A stretch of 38,728 nt of DNA from JBGSIZ01 sp041742255 (lineage in GTDB: Bacteria > Pseudomonadota > Alphaproteobacteria > Rhodobacterales > Rhodobacteraceae). Made by a program: the position numbers and the translations under genes. The notes under the pieces are model-generated. The model was given only the letters and a program-made list of their open reading frames with translations. It had not been told where the DNA came from and searched no databases. Of the stretch, positions 18,454-24,838 are shown one piece after another (positions within the stretch are counted from its first letter, which is position 1; the number at the start of each line of letters is the position of its first letter). The stretch is taken from NCBI GenBank assembly GCA_041742255.1, contig JBGSIZ010000239.1, positions 1 to 38,728 of the forward strand, written 5' to 3'.

Positions 18454-18603
18454 CCCATCCGGCTTGACCGGAGTGCAGTCATACCATGAACCCCAAGCGT
18501 CGCAGCCGATGATCTTCGTGTAGGTGCATCCGGCAGCCGGGTAACCCCAGTGCCAATACCCGCTGGTGTCGCACCATTTGTAAGATGTGTAAGACAAAGT
18601 CAT
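14152..18603 (-). CDS. large RTX calcium-binding protein with cadherin-like repeats and C-terminal Hint domain (1483 aa)
   Basis: A giant secreted-type modular protein. Residues 1-48 form a Cys/Trp/Tyr-rich head (C11, C26, C34, C43). RTX blocks of GG-x-G-x-D-x nonapeptides lie at 51-195, 387-585 and 835-1240. A beta-rich domain without repeats is at about 205-380. Two tandem cadherin-like/VCBS-type repeats (each with LANDTD.DGDTLT) span 645-825. A Hint_2 domain starts at C1291 (CFTPGTTIATPKGER) with SPNHR at about 1367-1371 and HEVVLSNG near 1419. The basic tail ends ARKSLKKHEARLLVR. It would be calcium-folded outside the cell after type I secretion, perhaps as an adhesin; this is inferred from architecture. 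GGAG lies 6 bases before the ATG. The Hint part is clearly paralogous to that of the 631-aa neighbour. Confidence 0.93.
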   Translation of the reverse strand: MTLSYTSYKWCDTSGYWHWGYPAAGCTYTKIIGCDAWGSWYDCTPVKPDGYVDGTGGNDLIDINYTGDPQGDRIDANDQILAGEGANDDIVRAGAGHDTVRAGNGNDDVFGGTGDDKLYGEAGDDILRGDDGNDSLFGGDGHDKLYGGEGHDTIAGGAGNDHAEGGNGNDKIEGNGGDDALHGGAGDDTIYGDSASGSTTVPGATGVFDWQTAHLDGANTINVGGTPITVTVSTPTINGQSFYMGTIAGGAELISDNTSTEAKVITTFSAPVENVSFELFDVDAKASCWDDKVTVIARDVHGNIVPVNFVVTFPHTINGNTIEGSGNYSPDIEGSGAKDTVTVTIAGPIASLEIIHDNGDSATISGTIGISDLKFSTLPTTTTEAAGNDVITGGDGNDVIYGGAGNDYIQGQAGDDVVYGGDGNDVIDDATGADQGTGKDTSYGGNGDDTIWGGLDDDHIYGDAGNDVLDGEEGNDAIDGGAGRDLIYGGSGNDTANGGADDDEIWMGTGDDVADGGTGKDWIHGQAGNDALNGGADDDMLFGEEGDDVLDGGDGSDLLSGGNDRDLIKGGAGDTVDGGAGGNDFDVLDLTGKGPFYLDNVTTDSNGNGINGTVVFVDVDGVPTGETFTFTEIEQVRGEEINRGPVANDDTATTDEDAPVTIDVLANDTDADGDTLTITSATVPADQGTVEIVDGKLVFTPAENFSGEATITYTVDDGNGGTDTGTVAVTVDGVNDGPDAVDAADTTDFNTAVTVDLLANDTDVDGDTLTVTAASVPAAQGTLVNNGDGTVTFTPAAGFTGVATISYTITDGNGGTDSAVHSVTVGEAPLDGTVEGTAGDDVIDGGYLGDPDGDRVDNNDAILPGDTGNDDLIYGFGGNDTILAGDGEDEVYGGTGDDVILGQGGNDTLYGDEGDDSITGGRDEDTIIGGIGNDTLDGKSGDDVIRGGNGDDVVIGGGGNDSLAGGDGNDSIYGDNNDDVIDGCKGDDLVYAGSSDDSIQGGEGNDTLYGDDGEDSITAGIGNDIVDGGNGDDIINAGNHVNPLPDVAYPGVYGADTNPTNDLDTVYGGAGNDIITTGDDDDDVYGGTGADTIDVGFDDDFVEAGTGNDTIIGGEGNDEIYGEDGDDLIYGGLDDSAPDLVNIPDDGTGPFGPDLVTNNNNDTLFGGAGDDTIYGKDDDDTLFGGVGDDTLDGGVDDDELVGDEGDDTIIGGQGNDAQFGGFGSDVFVGGNGGDVVTGGEDPDDGDTDILDLTGSNVDFITYTDGDPESGVVTFVDGSTMTFSEIENVIPCFTPGTTIATPKGERLVEELQVGDRVITRDNGIQEIAWVGHKEMSGKHLVQNPHLRPILIKAGSLGHDLPERDMLVSPNHRVLVASDMTQLYFDEREVLAAAKHLLGAKGIHQVDVMQTTYVHFMFERHEVVLSNGSWTESFQPGDYSLKGIGNSQRNEIFELFPELASKEGLETYQSARKSLKKHEARLLVR

Positions 18604-18623
18604 CGCGCCGCTCCAATTACCCT

Positions 18624-18637
18624 GACGCCGTAGCGTC
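18624..18637. promoter_or_regulatory. inverted repeat just upstream of the large RTX gene
   Basis: GACGC-CGTA-GCGTC is a perfect 5-bp inverted repeat with a 4-base centre, ending 21 bases before the ATG and just before the GGAG ribosome binding site. It could be an operator or a leader hairpin. Confidence 0.35.
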
Positions 18638-19165
18638 TATTCCCAAACCATCAGTCGTCGCAGCGGGATCATCCCCGTGCCACCACACCGGCCCGCATCA
18701 CTGCAAGCCGCCTAAAACTGTCAGCATGGGTCAAGACCCCTCGCCGCAGACACCACATTTGCGTTCGTCGTCCCCGACGAACCCGACCGCCCCAATCGGC
18801 CGGAATGCCCCCCAGTTGGGCACGCTTCCGAATAGAGGCAACATCGTGTCAAAAAAAGGAAAAAGTGTTCGAAATGTGGAGGTATCGAGGGGAAAAACCG
18901 GGTCCGGGGACGTAATCCGCCAGCGCACCAAACACCCGCTTTTTCGCATTGTTTCGGGGGTCGCAACAAACACCTGCCCAAAAGGTAAGGTTTTGGAAAA
19001 GGTCGCGTGCCGACCCCTCAAAAACACCCCAAAATCGCGTTGTTTTGTTTCCATCCTGAAAAACCGGATTCCGTTAACCATTGGGTAACGTAGGGGCCAC
19101 GGCGGCGTGTGCGGTTGTTCACGTTTGGGCACCAAAGCCCAATTTCGCGCCACATTGTCACGAAC

Positions 19166-19194
19166 GATTCTCCCCGGTCAGGGGGAACCGAATC
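19166..19194 (-). terminator. hairpin downstream of tRNA-Leu
   Basis: GATTC-TCCCC...GGGGG-...-GAATC forms an imperfect stem-loop about 30 bases past the 3' end of the tRNA. It lacks a long T run; it may help end or process the tRNA transcript. Confidence 0.4.
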
Positions 19195-19224
19195 AAACTA
19201 TGTCAATTTCAAGGAACTTGGGAA

Positions 19225-19310
19225 TGGTACCGGTGGTCGGACTCGAACCGACATGACCTCTCGATCGGCGGATTTTGAATCCGCTGCGTCTACCATTCCA
19301 CCACACCGGC
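19225..19310 (-). tRNA. tRNA-Leu(CAA)
   Basis: The coding strand folds into a full class II tRNA. The acceptor arm starts GCCGGTG and pairs with CACCGGT (first pair G-U); a CCA end is encoded at 19225-19227. The anticodon loop TTCAAAA gives anticodon CAA (19275-19277), reading UUG. The long variable arm GATC-GAGA-GGTC is typical of leucine tRNA, and the T loop TTCGAGT is normal. Confidence 0.97.
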
Positions 19311-19320
19311 ACGCAGGCGC

Positions 19321-19349
19321 TCACTACCCGTCCCGCGCGGCGGCGTCAA
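19321..19349 (-). promoter_or_regulatory. promoter of tRNA-Leu
   Basis: On the coding strand TTGACG is followed after 17 bases by TAGTGA, ending 11 bases before the mature 5' end. Spacing and the -35 match a housekeeping sigma promoter; the -10 is weak. Confidence 0.55.
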
Positions 19350-19364
19350 CGGATCAAAATGGGG

Positions 19365-20216
19365 TTACAGGCGGCTGGCCTGAAACGTGTCGCACATCGA
19401 AATATCGGCGTTGTCATACCCGCGCTGAAACCAGCGCTGGCGCTGTTCGGATGTGCCATGGGTAAAGGTATGCGGTTGCACCCTTTGGCCCGCATTGCGC
19501 TGCAACGTATCATCGCCGATCTGGCGGGCGGCGTTCAACGCCTCAGACAGGTCACCGCGTTCCAGCGTGTCGAACCGGGCATCAACGGCACGCGCCCAAA
19601 CGCCGGAATAACAATCGGCCTGTAATTCGATGCGCACGGAAATCGCGTTCGACTCCGCCTCGGACGATTGGCTGCGCAACCGATTGGCCTGCCCCAATAT
19701 GCCCAACTGATCCTGCACCGAATGGGCAACCTCGTGCGCCACGACATAGGCGCTGGCGAAATCGCCACCTGCGCCCAGGCGGCGTTCCATCGTGACAAAG
19801 AAATCGGTGTCCAGATAGATGTTCTTGTCACCCGGACAGTAGAACGGTCCGGACGCGGCCCCGGCCCCGCCACAGGCGGACTGCGTCGCGCCCTTGAACA
19901 ATACCAGCGTCGGCGGAGTGTATGAACCGCCCACCTGCGCTTGAAATATCTCGGCCCAAATCTCCTCGGTATCGGCGAGCGTGACGGACACGAACTCGGC
20001 CGCGCGTTCATCCTCGGCAGTGACCTCGGCACCTTGGCCGCTGGAAATGCCGCCCTGGCCTGCGTCGTTCAGCAACGGGGTGACATCAATCCCCAGAAAA
20101 TACCCGATGACGAGAATCGCAATGACCCCGACGCCGCCGATACTTCCGGCGGATGCGGTCCCGCTGCGCCGACGATCCTCAATATTCCGGCTGCCGCGCC
20201 GCCCCTGCCATTTCAT
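19365..20216 (-). CDS. YpfJ/KPN_02809-family neutral zinc metallopeptidase
   Basis: A 283-residue membrane-anchored protein. The start at 20216 gives the family-typical beginning MKWQGRRGSRNIEDRR; the longer open frame to 20378 has no ribosome binding site. A single membrane segment lies at about residues 25-41. The zinc peptidase motif HEVAH is at residues 161-165 (VVAHEVAHSVQDQLG), with the conserved FYCPGDKNIYLD stretch before it. The catalytic domain faces the periplasm if the N-terminus is inside. Function in bacteria is poorly known; E. coli YpfJ is the best-known relative. It sits just upstream of tRNA-Leu on the same strand and diverges from the YqaA-like gene. Confidence 0.9.
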   Translation of the reverse strand: MKWQGRRGSRNIEDRRRSGTASAGSIGGVGVIAILVIGYFLGIDVTPLLNDAGQGGISSGQGAEVTAEDERAAEFVSVTLADTEEIWAEIFQAQVGGSYTPPTLVLFKGATQSACGGAGAASGPFYCPGDKNIYLDTDFFVTMERRLGAGGDFASAYVVAHEVAHSVQDQLGILGQANRLRSQSSEAESNAISVRIELQADCYSGVWARAVDARFDTLERGDLSEALNAARQIGDDTLQRNAGQRVQPHTFTHGTSEQRQRWFQRGYDNADISMCDTFQASRL

Positions 20217-20327
20217 CGGATACCCATTCACAACTCTGGCAACATGCTGACGCAGGTTTGATGCCATCGCAAGGTTGACGATACCGCCCGCGCATGGCCT
20301 AACACGAAAAAACAAGGCGCACAGGCA

Positions 20328-20906
20328 ATGATCCGCAAACTCTACAACTGGACTCTGTCCCTCGCCCAAAGCCCGCATGCCATGTGGGCGCTGGCGGCGG
20401 TGGCATTTGTCGAATCTTCGGTGTTCCCGATCCCACCTGACGTGCTGATGATCCCGATGATCCTTGCGCGGCCCTCGCGGGCGTTCCTGATTGCGGCGGT
20501 GGCCACGGCGGCGTCAGTCGCGGGCGCGCTTTTGGGCTATTATATCGGGGCGGCTCTCTTTGACGCAGTCGGGCAACCCGTGCTGGATTTCTACGGCAAA
20601 GGCGGGGATTTCGAGGCGTTCAAACTGCGCTATAACGACTGGGGGGCATGGGCGGTTCTGGTGGCCGGGGTCACACCCTTTCCGTTCAAGGTGATCACGA
20701 TCGCCTCCGGCGCCACGGGCCTCACGCTCTGGGTCTTTGTCGTGGCGGCGATCGTGGCGCGGGCGCTGCGGTTTTTCCTCGTGGCGGCCCTCTTGTATAA
20801 ATTCGGAGCCCCGATCCGGGACTTCATCGAACGGCGGCTGGGGCTTGTCTTTGCCGTGTTTTGCATCCTCCTGATCGGCAGCTTTGCCTTGGTGAAATAC
20901 CTATGA
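20328..20906 (+). CDS. YqaA-family (VTT/DedA-like) membrane protein
   Basis: A 192-residue integral membrane protein with the VTT/DedA fold pattern: an early re-entrant segment with FVESSVFPIPPDVLMIPM (about residues 27-44), a central GALLGYYIGAALFD helix, the AVLVAGVTPFPFKVITIASG segment, and two further helices. Relatives of the DedA superfamily are thought to move lipids or depend on the proton gradient. The stop overlaps the dsbB start by ATGA, so the two membrane genes are translationally coupled. Confidence 0.88.
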   Translation: MIRKLYNWTLSLAQSPHAMWALAAVAFVESSVFPIPPDVLMIPMILARPSRAFLIAAVATAASVAGALLGYYIGAALFDAVGQPVLDFYGKGGDFEAFKLRYNDWGAWAVLVAGVTPFPFKVITIASGATGLTLWVFVVAAIVARALRFFLVAALLYKFGAPIRDFIERRLGLVFAVFCILLIGSFALVKYL

Positions 20907-21358
20907 CACGCACATCCTTGATCCTTCTTGCGGCTGGCGGTTCCTTGGCCCTTCTGGCCGGGGCCTTTGTGTTTCAGGCGCTGGGTTATCTGCCATGCGC
21001 CATGTGCCTGTGGCAGCGGTATCCACACGCTCTCGCCATCGGCATTGGGGCGGCGGCGCTGTTCATCCCCGGCCGGGTTCTGCCGGCACTGGGGGCCATG
21101 GCCGCGCTGACCACGGCGGGGATCGGCATGTATCACACCGGGGTGGAACGCAAATGGTGGGACGGCCCGGCCAGCTGCACCAGCGCGGGGGGCTTGGACG
21201 GCTTGGCAGGCGGGGACCTTCTTGCGCTCGACGGTCCCAAACTGATCCTGTGCGATCAGGTCAGCTGGGAATTCCTGATGCTCTCGATGCCCAGTTGGAA
21301 CGCGATCTTTTCACTCGTGCTGTTCGGTCTCTGGATCATGGCAGCCCGCAAGGTTTGA
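20903..21358 (+). CDS. dsbB: disulfide bond formation protein DsbB
   Basis: A 151-residue four-helix inner-membrane protein that reoxidises DsbA and passes electrons to quinone. Both redox cysteine pairs are present: C32-x-x-C35 (CAMC) after helix 1 and C92/C117 in the second periplasmic loop. The start at 20903 overlaps the previous stop (ATGA). No periplasmic DsbA gene is adjacent; the FrnE-like protein at the left end of the window is cytoplasmic and not an obvious partner. Confidence 0.92.
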   Translation: MTRTSLILLAAGGSLALLAGAFVFQALGYLPCAMCLWQRYPHALAIGIGAAALFIPGRVLPALGAMAALTTAGIGMYHTGVERKWWDGPASCTSAGGLDGLAGGDLLALDGPKLILCDQVSWEFLMLSMPSWNAIFSLVLFGLWIMAARKV

Positions 21359-21365
21359 TGCGCAG

Positions 21366-21797
21366 CTACCTGCGGGCAGCCTTGCGGGTGGACAACAACA
21401 AACTGGTTTCGCTGCGGGTAACGCCTTCCATCCGGCGAATGGCAAACAGCACCTCGTCCAGCGCCTCAAGGGTCTGCGCGCCAATCTCGGCGATCAGATC
21501 CCAGGTGCCATTGGTGGAATGCACGGCGGTCACCTGCGGCAACCCGGCGATCCGCTGCATGATACGTTCGGTGCCCCGGCCCTCGATCCCCAGCATCATC
21601 AACCCTCGCACCGGGCTTGGGGCAACATCGGCGCGGGTCAATACGGTGAACCCGACCACTTCGCCTTGATCCATCAAACGGGCCATCCGGGCGCGCACGG
21701 TGGTTCGGGTCACGCCCAGATCAACGGACAATTCCGACAGCGACGCGCGGCCATCGCGTTTCAACAGGGCCAACAGGCGGTGATCCAGATCGTCCAT
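21366..21797 (-). CDS. Lrp/AsnC-family transcriptional regulator
   Basis: A 143-residue regulator with an N-terminal winged helix-turn-helix (residues 1-50; LSELSVDLGVTRTTVRARMARL) and a C-terminal RAM ligand-binding domain (about 60-135). It is transcribed away from the arginase/ornithine cyclodeaminase operon with 86 bases between the starts. By analogy with other Lrp-type regulators next to amino-acid catabolic genes it probably senses arginine or ornithine and controls that operon and itself; this is inference. A candidate operator lies at 21810-21841. Confidence 0.93.
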   Translation of the reverse strand: MDDLDHRLLALLKRDGRASLSELSVDLGVTRTTVRARMARLMDQGEVVGFTVLTRADVAPSPVRGLMMLGIEGRGTERIMQRIAGLPQVTAVHSTNGTWDLIAEIGAQTLEALDEVLFAIRRMEGVTRSETSLLLSTRKAARR

Positions 21798-21809
21798 TTT
21801 CACTATCCA

Positions 21810-21841
21810 TTTCGGGCAACTCTTGCGCGTTATGCACGAAA
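21810..21841. promoter_or_regulatory. inverted-repeat operator between the Lrp regulator and arginase
   Basis: TTTCGGGCA (21810-21818) and TGCACGAAA (21833-21841) form an inverted repeat with 8 of 9 matching positions and a 14-base spacer. A small GCAA-CTC-TTGC repeat sits partly inside. The position, in the only gap between the divergent genes, suits binding of the Lrp-type regulator. Confidence 0.5.
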
Positions 21842-21883
21842 ATGGGCATGGCTCCATCCCCAATCCGGCGCAATACTGCGGCC

Positions 21884-22813
21884 ATGACACACACACATTG
21901 CATCTTGATCGGCGCCCCTCTCGATTGTGGCAAACGGCGGCGCGGCTGTTTGATGGGGCCGGACGCCTACCGCACGGCGGGCTTGGCCGAGGCGATCCTC
22001 GCCCTTGGCCACACTGTCACGGACATCGGCAATCTGCGGCCAGACGCAGTGACGGCCCCTGCCCCGCGCAATCCTGCGGTGCATGCGCTGGCTGAAAACA
22101 TCGGCTGGACTCAGGCGCTCATGCGGGCGGCACAGGACGCGGCCCCGAACGGGTTGCCGATTTTCCTTGGGGGGGATCACGCGCTGGCGCTGGGGTCCGT
22201 GGCGGGCATGGCGGCCCATGCGCAATCGGTCGGGCGGCCCCTGTTCGTGCTATGGCTGGACGCGCACAGCGATTTCCACACGCCCGACACGACGGACACG
22301 GGCAACCTGCACGGAACCCCCGTGGCCTATGTCACCGGGCGGCCCGGCTTTGACGGCTTTCCGGCGCTGGTGGCGCCCGTGCCAGTCGAAAACGTCTGCA
22401 TGATCGGGCTGCGGTCGGTGGATGAAGCAGAACGCGAGGCGCTCGAGGCGCTCGATGCGACCCTCGTGGACATGCGGACAATCGACGAAGTGGGGATCAG
22501 GACACCGCTTGCGGCGTTCCTTGACCGGGTAGCAACGGCCAACGGCCTGCTGCACGTCTCGCTGGACGTGGATTTCCTTGATCCGTCCGTGGCACCTGCG
22601 GTCGGCACCACGGTTCCGGGCGGGGCCACAGTGCGCGAAGGCCACCTTGTGATGGAAATGCTCTGTGACAGCGGGCTGGTCTGTTCGCTCGATCTGGTCG
22701 AACTCAACCCGTTTCTGGATGACCGGGGCAAAACCGCGTCGCTCATGGTGGACCTGACGGCGTCCTTGCTGGGGCGGCGGGTTTTCGACCGCCCCACGCG
22801 GAGCTTTGCATGA
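21884..22813 (+). CDS. rocF: arginase
   Basis: Arginase splits L-arginine into ornithine and urea using two manganese ions. The 309-residue product has all the metal-binding motifs: GGDH with H99, DAHSD with D126, H128 and D130, and SLDVDFLD with D228 and D230. The start at 21884 gives the usual N-terminus (IGAPLDCGKRRRGCLMGP); the open frame begins earlier without support. It overlaps ornithine cyclodeaminase by ATGA, so the pair turns arginine into urea, ammonia and proline. Agmatinase-type activity is less likely given the context. Confidence 0.93.
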   Translation: MTHTHCILIGAPLDCGKRRRGCLMGPDAYRTAGLAEAILALGHTVTDIGNLRPDAVTAPAPRNPAVHALAENIGWTQALMRAAQDAAPNGLPIFLGGDHALALGSVAGMAAHAQSVGRPLFVLWLDAHSDFHTPDTTDTGNLHGTPVAYVTGRPGFDGFPALVAPVPVENVCMIGLRSVDEAEREALEALDATLVDMRTIDEVGIRTPLAAFLDRVATANGLLHVSLDVDFLDPSVAPAVGTTVPGGATVREGHLVMEMLCDSGLVCSLDLVELNPFLDDRGKTASLMVDLTASLLGRRVFDRPTRSFA

Positions 22814-23868
22814 CCCCGCACCTGCATCCGCAACCCGGCAAAAAGGCGCTGGTGCCTTTCGTGTCCGTCGCCAACATGATGGCGCTGGTGCATCACATCG
22901 GTCTGGAACCCATGCTGACCGACCTAGCCCACGAGATCGAGGAGGATTTCCAACGCTGGGACCTCTTTGACAAAACGCCGCGCGTGGCGTCCCACTCGGA
23001 TGTGGGGGTGATCGAACTCATGCCCACGTCGGACGGCGAACACTACGGGTTCAAATACGTCAACGGGCACCCCAAGAACATGAAGGAAGGGCTGCAAACC
23101 GTTACAGCCTTTGGTCTTTTGGCGGATGTGCAAACGGGCTATCCGCTGCTTCTGTCGGAAATGACGCTGCTGACGGCCCTGCGGACGGCGGCGATGTCCG
23201 CGCTGGCGGCGCGGTATCTGGCCCCCGAAAACGCGACAACTATGGCGATGATCGGCAACGGCGCGCAATCTGAATTCCAGTGTTTGGCGTTCAAGGCGGT
23301 TTGCGGGATCACCACGGTCCGGCTCTATGACATTGACCCCGCGGCAACGGCCAAATGCGCGGCGAACCTCGCGGCATCAGGGTTAACCGTGGTGTCCTGC
23401 GCCTCGGCGCAATCCGCGATCGAGGGGGCGCAGATCGTGACCACCTGCACCGCCGACAAACAATGCGCGACCATCCTCACGGACAACATGATCGGCCCCG
23501 GCGTCCACATCAACGCCATTGGCGGCGATTGTCCGGGGAAAACGGAACTGCACCGCGACATCCTGCTGCGGTCCACCATCTTTGTGGAATATCCGCCGCA
23601 AACGAGGGTAGAAGGGGAAATTCAACAACTGGCCCCCGACCATCCCGTGACCGAACTCTGGCAGGTGATGACGGGCAAGGTGCCGGGGCGCACGAACGCG
23701 CAACAGATCACGCTGTTTGACAGCGTCGGCTTCGCGGTCGAGGATTTCTCGGCCCTGTTCTACGTCTATCAGAAAATCCGGGGGACAGCGTTCTACAACG
23801 ATCTCGATTTGCTGGCAGACCCGGACGACCCGCGCGACCTTTTCGGGATGCTTCGCCGCGCGGTTTAG
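22810..23868 (+). CDS. ornithine cyclodeaminase
   Basis: A 352-residue enzyme of the ornithine cyclodeaminase/mu-crystallin family that converts ornithine to proline and ammonia using bound NAD. The nucleotide-binding motif MIGNGAQSEFQ lies near residues 148-158, and the substrate region LLSEMTLLTALRTAAMS is at about 113-130. Length is typical for the true Ocd group. It is translationally coupled to arginase and is probably controlled by the divergent Lrp-type regulator. Confidence 0.93.
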   Translation: MTPHLHPQPGKKALVPFVSVANMMALVHHIGLEPMLTDLAHEIEEDFQRWDLFDKTPRVASHSDVGVIELMPTSDGEHYGFKYVNGHPKNMKEGLQTVTAFGLLADVQTGYPLLLSEMTLLTALRTAAMSALAARYLAPENATTMAMIGNGAQSEFQCLAFKAVCGITTVRLYDIDPAATAKCAANLAASGLTVVSCASAQSAIEGAQIVTTCTADKQCATILTDNMIGPGVHINAIGGDCPGKTELHRDILLRSTIFVEYPPQTRVEGEIQQLAPDHPVTELWQVMTGKVPGRTNAQQITLFDSVGFAVEDFSALFYVYQKIRGTAFYNDLDLLADPDDPRDLFGMLRRAV

Positions 23869-23875
23869 GGGCGAT

Positions 23876-24226
23876 TCAGGGCTTGTCGCGACCGCGCGCG
23901 GCACGCCCCGCGCCCATGCCGGTCATGAACGCCTCGATCAACGCGGCCACAGGAACCTCCTGCCGGATCGGGGGCGGTGTTACAGGGCGGCGGATTGCGG
24001 ACACCATCATCACGATGGCGCCAAACGCCAACAATCCCGCGCCCAACGCAAACGATGCGGCGGCCGGACCCCAAACCGGGGCCAGCGCCAACCAGACGCC
24101 CGCCACCACGAACCCAAGCCCGGACAGGACCAGAACGGCGGCGATCAACGCCACCGCAATCGCCACCGCCCCGGCCCGCAGGCCCGTGGTCACGCGGTCA
24201 CCCATCATGGACAGGATCGCGCCCAT
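23876..24226 (-). CDS. YqjE/phage-holin-like small membrane protein
   Basis: A 116-residue protein with two or more hydrophobic helices (about residues 17-45 and 50-76) and a charged C-terminal tail. It resembles proteins annotated as 'phage holin family' (YqjE-like). There is no phage around it, so the holin label should not be taken as lysis function. Its ATG follows directly on the stop of the YqjD-like gene, and the same pairing occurs in E. coli yqjD-yqjE. Confidence 0.7.
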   Translation of the reverse strand: MGAILSMMGDRVTTGLRAGAVAIAVALIAAVLVLSGLGFVVAGVWLALAPVWGPAAASFALGAGLLAFGAIVMMVSAIRRPVTPPPIRQEVPVAALIEAFMTGMGAGRAARGRDKP

Positions 24227-24535
24227 TCAACGGCGGCCCATCACCAATCCGGCCAAAAACCCGACACCAACCGCAATCGCAACGGACGACGCCGGTTGAC
24301 GGCGGACCATGTCAAGCGCCTCGTCGGCCTTTTCGCCCGCCACATGGGCATAATGGATACCGTCCGCCTTCAGATGGGCGGCAGTGTCCTGCACGGCGGC
24401 CTTGGCATCTCGCGCCTTGGACGCGCCCATCGTCGCCAGCATCCGGCCCATATCGGCCATATCCTGCCGCAGGGTGTCCAACTGCTCGGACAATTCTTCG
24501 CTCGTCATGGTCTTGGATTTTGTATCAACAGCCAT
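24227..24535 (-). CDS. YqjD/ElaB-like (DUF883-type) membrane protein
   Basis: A 102-residue protein with a charged helical N-terminal part (residues 10-75, likely coiled coil) and one C-terminal membrane segment ending GFLAGLVMGRR. This is the layout of the ElaB/YqjD group, tail-anchored inner-membrane proteins reported to associate with ribosomes in stationary phase in E. coli. AGGAGG lies 5 bases before the ATG. It is followed immediately by the YqjE-like gene. Confidence 0.78.
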   Translation of the reverse strand: MAVDTKSKTMTSEELSEQLDTLRQDMADMGRMLATMGASKARDAKAAVQDTAAHLKADGIHYAHVAGEKADEALDMVRRQPASSVAIAVGVGFLAGLVMGRR

Positions 24536-24838
24536 TGCGGCCTCCTGTTTGGGTCGGAATGACCCTTACCCATAACGTAGGGAGTGCGGACCCGTTCCCC
24601 TAATCTCCAAAACACCGCCCGGCGTTAATCCGCCACATGGGGCGATGTGTTGCCAGGTTCGGGGCCGCTCGCCGTTCCAGCCCGGGAACCAGATTAAAAC
24701 ACTGCCAATCCAACAGGTTGACGCACAAAACACCCCATGCAGATAGGTTGATGCCGTTCTGCGTTGCACCCCATATCCGGGGTCTGTTATACCGTATCGA
24801 ACAAGATATTGATTGCCCTCGAAAAACAGGCGGACAAC
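24536..24838. other. divergent promoter region between the YqjD-like gene and gyrA
   Basis: No gene is seen here. It contains the gyrA promoter near its right end and presumably a promoter for the YqjD/YqjE pair at the left end, which I could not locate. Confidence 0.5.
24764..24793 (+). promoter_or_regulatory. gyrA promoter with palindrome in the spacer
   Basis: TTGCAC (24764-24769) and TATACC (24788-24793) are separated by 18 bases, ending 45 bases before the gyrA GTG. The inverted repeat ACCCC-ATATCC-GGGGT (24768-24783) covers the spacer and could be an operator. Confidence 0.5.

Larger units (their letters stand above)
18604..19224. other. 620-base gap without a convincing gene
   Basis: This stretch between the large RTX gene and tRNA-Leu has lower GC than its surroundings and no open frame that looks like a protein. 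It holds a perfect inverted repeat GACGC-CGTA-GCGTC (18624-18637) close to the RTX start, a TTAACCAT within a near-palindrome GTTAACCATTGGGTAAC (19073-19089), and a hairpin at 19166-19194. The promoter of the RTX gene should lie here, but I could not assign -35/-10 boxes with confidence. Confidence 0.5.

Noticed and set aside
18731..19153. 140-codon open frame on the minus strand in the 620-base gap
   Set aside because: No ribosome binding site, no recognisable family, and composition unlike neighbouring genes.
19225..19310. tRNA-Leu as integration site of an island carrying the RTX genes
   Set aside because: No integrase and no second copy of the tRNA 3' end were seen in the window, and the flanking genes are ordinary chromosomal ones.
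23876..24226. 'Phage holin' as a sign of a prophage
   Set aside because: It is paired with a YqjD-like gene as in E. coli yqjD-yqjE, and no other phage genes are present.
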